Below are positions 6,241 to 8,631 of a DNA stretch of 8,631 nucleotides, one piece after another (positions within the stretch are counted from its first letter, which is position 1; every line of letters starts with the position of its first letter). Source of the stretch: Deltaproteobacteria bacterium (GTDB taxonomy: Bacteria > Myxococcota_A > UBA9160 > SZUA-336); assembly GCA_030673955.1 (NCBI GenBank), contig DAOVBF010000034.1, positions 1 to 8,631 of the forward strand, read 5' to 3'. The translations under genes and the position numbers were made by a program. The notes below the pieces were generated by a model. It saw nothing but the letters and a program-made list of their open reading frames with translations. It was not told the DNA's origin and did not search any database.

Positions 6241-7370
6241 AGGGCGTGAAGGTCATCGAGCTCGCGGGCATCGGACCCGGGCCGTTCTGCGGAATGATGC
6301 TCTCGGACATGGGGGCGGAGGTGCTGCGGATCGACCGCGCACAGCACGTCAGCGGCAAGGCGCCCAAGAACCGGGCCGCTGATGTGGTTGGACGTGGTCG
6401 GCGCAGCGTCGGCGTGGATCTGAAGAACTCGGCAGGTGTAGAGACGATCTTACGTCTCATCGAGCGCGCGGATGCGCTGATCGAGGGCTTTCGTCCCGGC
6501 GTTATGGAGCGGCTCGGTCTCGGGCCCGATGTGTGTCTGGCGCGCAATCCCCGCCTGGTTTACGGACGCATGACCGGCTGGGGCCAGCAGGGACCTCTGG
6601 CCCATGCCGCAGGCCACGATATCAACTACATCGCCCTCGGCGGAGCGCTCCATGCGATCGGACGCGCGGGTGAGAAGCCGGTCCCTCCACTTAACCTGGT
6701 CGGGGACTACGGCGGCGGCGGGATGCTGCTCGCGTTCGGAGTCCTGGCCGCGCTGGTGGAGCGGAGTCAATCGGGCAAGGGCCAGGTGGTCGACGCGGCC
6801 ATGGTGGACGGCGCCGCGGTGCTGATGGCCCTCTTCCACGGCATGCGAGCGGCGGGCTTCTGGCTGGACGAACGCGGCGCGAACCTGCTCGATACCGGCG
6901 CGCACTTCTACGACGTGTACGAGACCGCGGATGGGAAGCACGTCTCCCTCGGATCGATCGAGCCGCAATTCTACGCGGAGCTGCTGCGCCTGACCGGACT
7001 CGAGGACGAGAGTCTACCGGCCCAGACGGACCGCGCGCGCTGGCCCGAGATGAAGGAGCGACTGGCCAAGGTGATCAAGGCCAAGACGCGTGACGAGTGG
7101 AACGAAATCATGGAGGGCTCCGAAGTTTGCTTTGCGCCGGTACTCTCGATGGCCGAGGCGCCCGAGCACCGGCACAACAAGGCACGCGGGACCTTCATCG
7201 AGCTCGAGGGTGTCGTGCAGCCCGCCCCCGCACCGCGCTTCAGCCGCACGCCGCCCGAGGTTGCCGGACCTCCCGCGTACTTGGGGCAGCACACCGATGA
7301 GGCACTTGCGGACTGGGGCTTCTCCGCCGACGAGATCGCGCAGCTCCGGGAGCGTAAGGCGATTGCGTGA
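6228..7370 (+). CDS. Alpha-methylacyl-CoA racemase (CaiB/BaiF CoA-transferase family, family III)
   Basis: The 380-residue product matches AMACR/MCR, which epimerises the alpha carbon of 2-methylacyl-CoA esters so that (2R)-methyl fatty or sterol side-chain acyl-CoAs can enter beta-oxidation. Conserved blocks are [12 protein letters not shown] (8-19), [11 protein letters not shown] (27-37), [18 protein letters not shown] (83-100), GRMTGWGQ (113-120) and [12 protein letters not shown] (153-164). The catalytic residues of the Mycobacterium tuberculosis enzyme (His126, Asp156, Glu241) have counterparts with a constant offset of four: His130 in AGHDINYI, Asp160 in VGDYGG and Glu245 in GSIEPQFY. 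This supports a racemase rather than a CoA-transferase, which would use an aspartate nucleophile without this set. DRARWPE and [11 protein letters not shown] near the C-terminus are also racemase-like. It is divergent from the YchF-like gene and is followed 33 bases later by an LLM oxidoreductase. Confidence 0.93.
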   Translation: MGPLKGVKVIELAGIGPGPFCGMMLSDMGAEVLRIDRAQHVSGKAPKNRAADVVGRGRRSVGVDLKNSAGVETILRLIERADALIEGFRPGVMERLGLGPDVCLARNPRLVYGRMTGWGQQGPLAHAAGHDINYIALGGALHAIGRAGEKPVPPLNLVGDYGGGGMLLAFGVLAALVERSQSGKGQVVDAAMVDGAAVLMALFHGMRAAGFWLDERGANLLDTGAHFYDVYETADGKHVSLGSIEPQFYAELLRLTGLEDESLPAQTDRARWPEMKERLAKVIKAKTRDEWNEIMEGSEVCFAPVLSMAEAPEHRHNKARGTFIELEGVVQPAPAPRFSRTPPEVAGPPAYLGQHTDEALADWGFSADEIAQLRERKAIA

Positions 7371-7390
7371 AGCGCGGGTTGTTCCGGGTC

Positions 7391-7396
7391 GAGGAG
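7391..7396 (+). promoter_or_regulatory. Ribosome binding site of the LLM oxidoreductase
   Basis: GAGGAG lies seven bases before the ATG at 7404, in the 33-base gap after the racemase stop. No hairpin or promoter-like sequence is evident in that gap, which supports co-transcription. Confidence 0.6.
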
Positions 7397-7403
7397 CGAC
7401 GGG

Positions 7404-8273
7404 ATGAAGTTCTGGCAGTCGCTCGCGTTCATGGAGCCGGATCAGCTCATGGAGACCGCACCGATTGTCGAGGAGGTCGGCTTTTACGGCGCCTTGTTGT
7501 CGGACCACCTCTTCCACCCCGAGCAGATCGAGTCGGCCTATCCTTACTCGCCCGATGGAAAGGCACCCTTCACCCCCGAAACGCCTTTTCCCGAGCCGTG
7601 GTGCACGATCTGTGGAATAGCCACCGTCACCTGGCGGCTCTACTTTTGCACGAATATTTTCATCCTTCCCCTGCGGAATCCCCTCGAGGTGGCGAAGGCG
7701 GTGTCGACCGCGGCCGTGCTCTCCGAGAACCGCGTCGTGCTCGGCGCGGGCGCGGGCTGGGCCAAGGAGGAGTTCGACCTAGTGGCTCAGGACTTCCACA
7801 CCCGCGGCCGGCGCTTCGACGAGATGGTGGAGGTGATGCGCAAGCTGTGGCAGGGCGGGATGGTCGAGCATCAGGGCGAGTTCTACGCCTTCGACCGCCT
7901 GCAGATGACTCCGGCGCCGAGCCGACCCGTTCCTATCTACGTCGGGGGGCATAGTGGACCGGCCCTGCGTCGCGCGGCGCGGCTGGGCGATGGTTGGATC
8001 GGGGCAGGCTACGCGCCCGAGGAGGTTTCCGGCGTCATCGGGCGGCTAAAGGAGCTGCGCGAACAGGCGGGTCGTGGCCATCTTCCCTTCGACTTCGTCG
8101 TTCCCGTATCGGTGCCGCCCGATGTGGACCTTTTCCGACGTCTGGAGGATGAGGGCGTGACCTCGCTGGTGAGCTACCCCTTCTCTTATGCCCTCGGACC
8201 TCGCTCGACGCTCGACCAAAAGCGGCAGGCTCTGGAGCGGTACGCCGAGAACGTGATTCTGAAGATGCAGTAG
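7404..8273 (+). CDS. LLM-class flavin/F420-dependent oxidoreductase
   Basis: This 289-residue protein belongs to the luciferase-like monooxygenase superfamily, TIM-barrel enzymes using FMN or coenzyme F420. Family features in order are an N-terminal barrel strand with EEVGFYGALLSDHLF (23-37), the central block LRNPLEVAKAVSTAAVLSENRVVLGAGAGWAKEEF (about 90-124), GRRFDEMVEVMRKLWQGG (135-152), PVPIYVGGHSGPALRRAARLGDGW (175-198) and a C-terminal VTSLVSYPF strand (252-260). The pattern resembles the F420-type subgroup of actinobacteria and environmental deltaproteobacteria more than bacterial luciferase, but the cofactor cannot be decided from sequence alone. The substrate is unknown. Its position behind an alpha-methylacyl-CoA racemase suggests oxidation of a lipid, sterol-like or xenobiotic compound; this is inference. 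The start is set by a good ribosome binding site. Confidence 0.9.
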   Translation: MKFWQSLAFMEPDQLMETAPIVEEVGFYGALLSDHLFHPEQIESAYPYSPDGKAPFTPETPFPEPWCTICGIATVTWRLYFCTNIFILPLRNPLEVAKAVSTAAVLSENRVVLGAGAGWAKEEFDLVAQDFHTRGRRFDEMVEVMRKLWQGGMVEHQGEFYAFDRLQMTPAPSRPVPIYVGGHSGPALRRAARLGDGWIGAGYAPEEVSGVIGRLKELREQAGRGHLPFDFVVPVSVPPDVDLFRRLEDEGVTSLVSYPFSYALGPRSTLDQKRQALERYAENVILKMQ

Positions 8274-8288
8274 TGCCTCCCCGAGGCA
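8274..8288. terminator. Small hairpin between convergent LLM and EthD genes
   Basis: TGCCTC-CCC-GAGGCA is a perfect six-base-pair stem starting on the base after the LLM stop codon. A 10-base palindrome, GCGGGCCCGC, follows at 8299-8308. Neither is followed by a T-run, so termination here is plausible but unproven. Confidence 0.35.
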
Positions 8289-8318
8289 TGACGCCATCGC
8301 GGGCCCGCTCGGCCTCCT

Positions 8319-8631
8319 TTATTCCGAGGCGTGCTGGATGTGCTCGGCGCTGATGTGGGTGACTTGCTGATCCACGAAGCGCGCGAGGTCGTTGTGCAGG
8401 ATCCGCTCGGCTTCGGCGGAGTCGATGATCGGCTCCTCCGGGCTTCGTTGCTCCGGGCAGTAGAGCTCGGCGATCAGATCCCAGTCTGGCCCCGATCCGA
8501 AGAGGCGCTCATCGACGATGTTCGTGACCAGACGCGAGACCGCGGGCTGGTGCTTCAGGATCAACGGGATGTGGGTGTCGAGCCAGTGTTCGACAAACTC
8601 GCTGTGGGTTACATCCGCGCGGCGCGACATG
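8319..8631 (-). CDS. EthD-family small protein (probably cut at its N-terminus by the window edge)
   Basis: About 103 residues are visible, with the EthD/dimeric alpha-beta barrel hallmark SRRADVTHSEFVEHWLDTHIPL, in which a basic-rich loop is followed by [ST]-x-x-EF-x-x-HW-x-x-x-H-x-P(L). DLIAELYCPE and a C-terminal LHNDLARFVDQQVTHISAEH complete a ferredoxin-like fold. Members are small cytoplasmic dimers found beside ring- and alkyl-oxidation genes; EthD itself is needed for ethyl tert-butyl ether degradation, though its biochemical role is unclear. An ATG occurs at 8628-8630, but in this family SRR is usually preceded by a first beta-strand of roughly 7-10 residues, so the true start is likely beyond the window. 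It converges on the LLM gene with 45 bases between. Confidence 0.75.
   Translation of the reverse strand, partial: MSRRADVTHSEFVEHWLDTHIPLILKHQPAVSRLVTNIVDERLFGSGPDWDLIAELYCPEQRSPEEPIIDSAEAERILHNDLARFVDQQVTHISAEHIQHASE

Noticed and set aside
1..8631. CRISPR array, insertion sequence, tRNA/rRNA gene or toxin-antitoxin pair
   Set aside because: No regularly spaced repeats, transposase or recombinase motifs, tRNA cloverleaf ends or paired small genes were seen on either strand by eye.

Overview
The window is a GC-rich (about two thirds G+C by eye), densely packed bacterial chromosome segment with eight protein genes, two of them cut by the window edges. A periplasmic lytic transglycosylase with a signal peptide and a signal-peptide peptidase point to a Gram-negative cell. 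Combining these with an alpha-methylacyl-CoA racemase, a luciferase-like (LLM) oxidoreductase and an EthD-family protein would fit an environmental deltaproteobacterial, myxobacterial or Binatota-like lineage. This placement is inference from gene content only; no rRNA or other taxonomic marker was seen.

Layout. (1) Positions 1-2970, + strand: a tight four-gene cluster of the sppA 3' end, trmB, rlmN and a PPP-family phosphatase. The first two junctions overlap (28 and 4 bases) and the third gap is 11 bases, so this is almost certainly one transcript. Two of its products modify RNA: TrmB makes m7G in tRNA, and RlmN makes m2A in 23S rRNA and tRNA. (2) Positions 2971-3171: a 201-base convergent intergenic region packed with inverted repeats, resembling a REP-type element or a two-way terminator. 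(3) Positions 3172-6159, - strand: a divergent YchF-like TGS-domain protein followed 63 bases downstream by an MltD-type lytic transglycosylase with LysM domains. (4) Positions 6160-6227: a short divergent promoter region holding a possible 19-codon leader ORF. (5) Positions 6228-8273, + strand: an alpha-methylacyl-CoA racemase and an LLM flavin/F420 oxidoreductase, 33 bases apart and probably co-transcribed; a role in branched or sterol-like acyl-CoA metabolism is inferred. (6) Positions 8319-8631, - strand: an EthD-family small protein that probably starts beyond the window, converging on the LLM gene across 45 bases with a small hairpin.

Most of the window is conserved, ordinary gene content, and no defence system, mobile element, CRISPR array or RNA gene was found. 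The most unusual points are the YchF-like protein, which lacks the Walker A lysine and the switch II segment but keeps its C-terminal domains; the hairpin-rich 3006-3142 block; the leader ORF overlapping the racemase start; and the SppA half, which has the catalytic serine but not the lysine expected in short-form enzymes. No gap between genes exceeds 300 bases.
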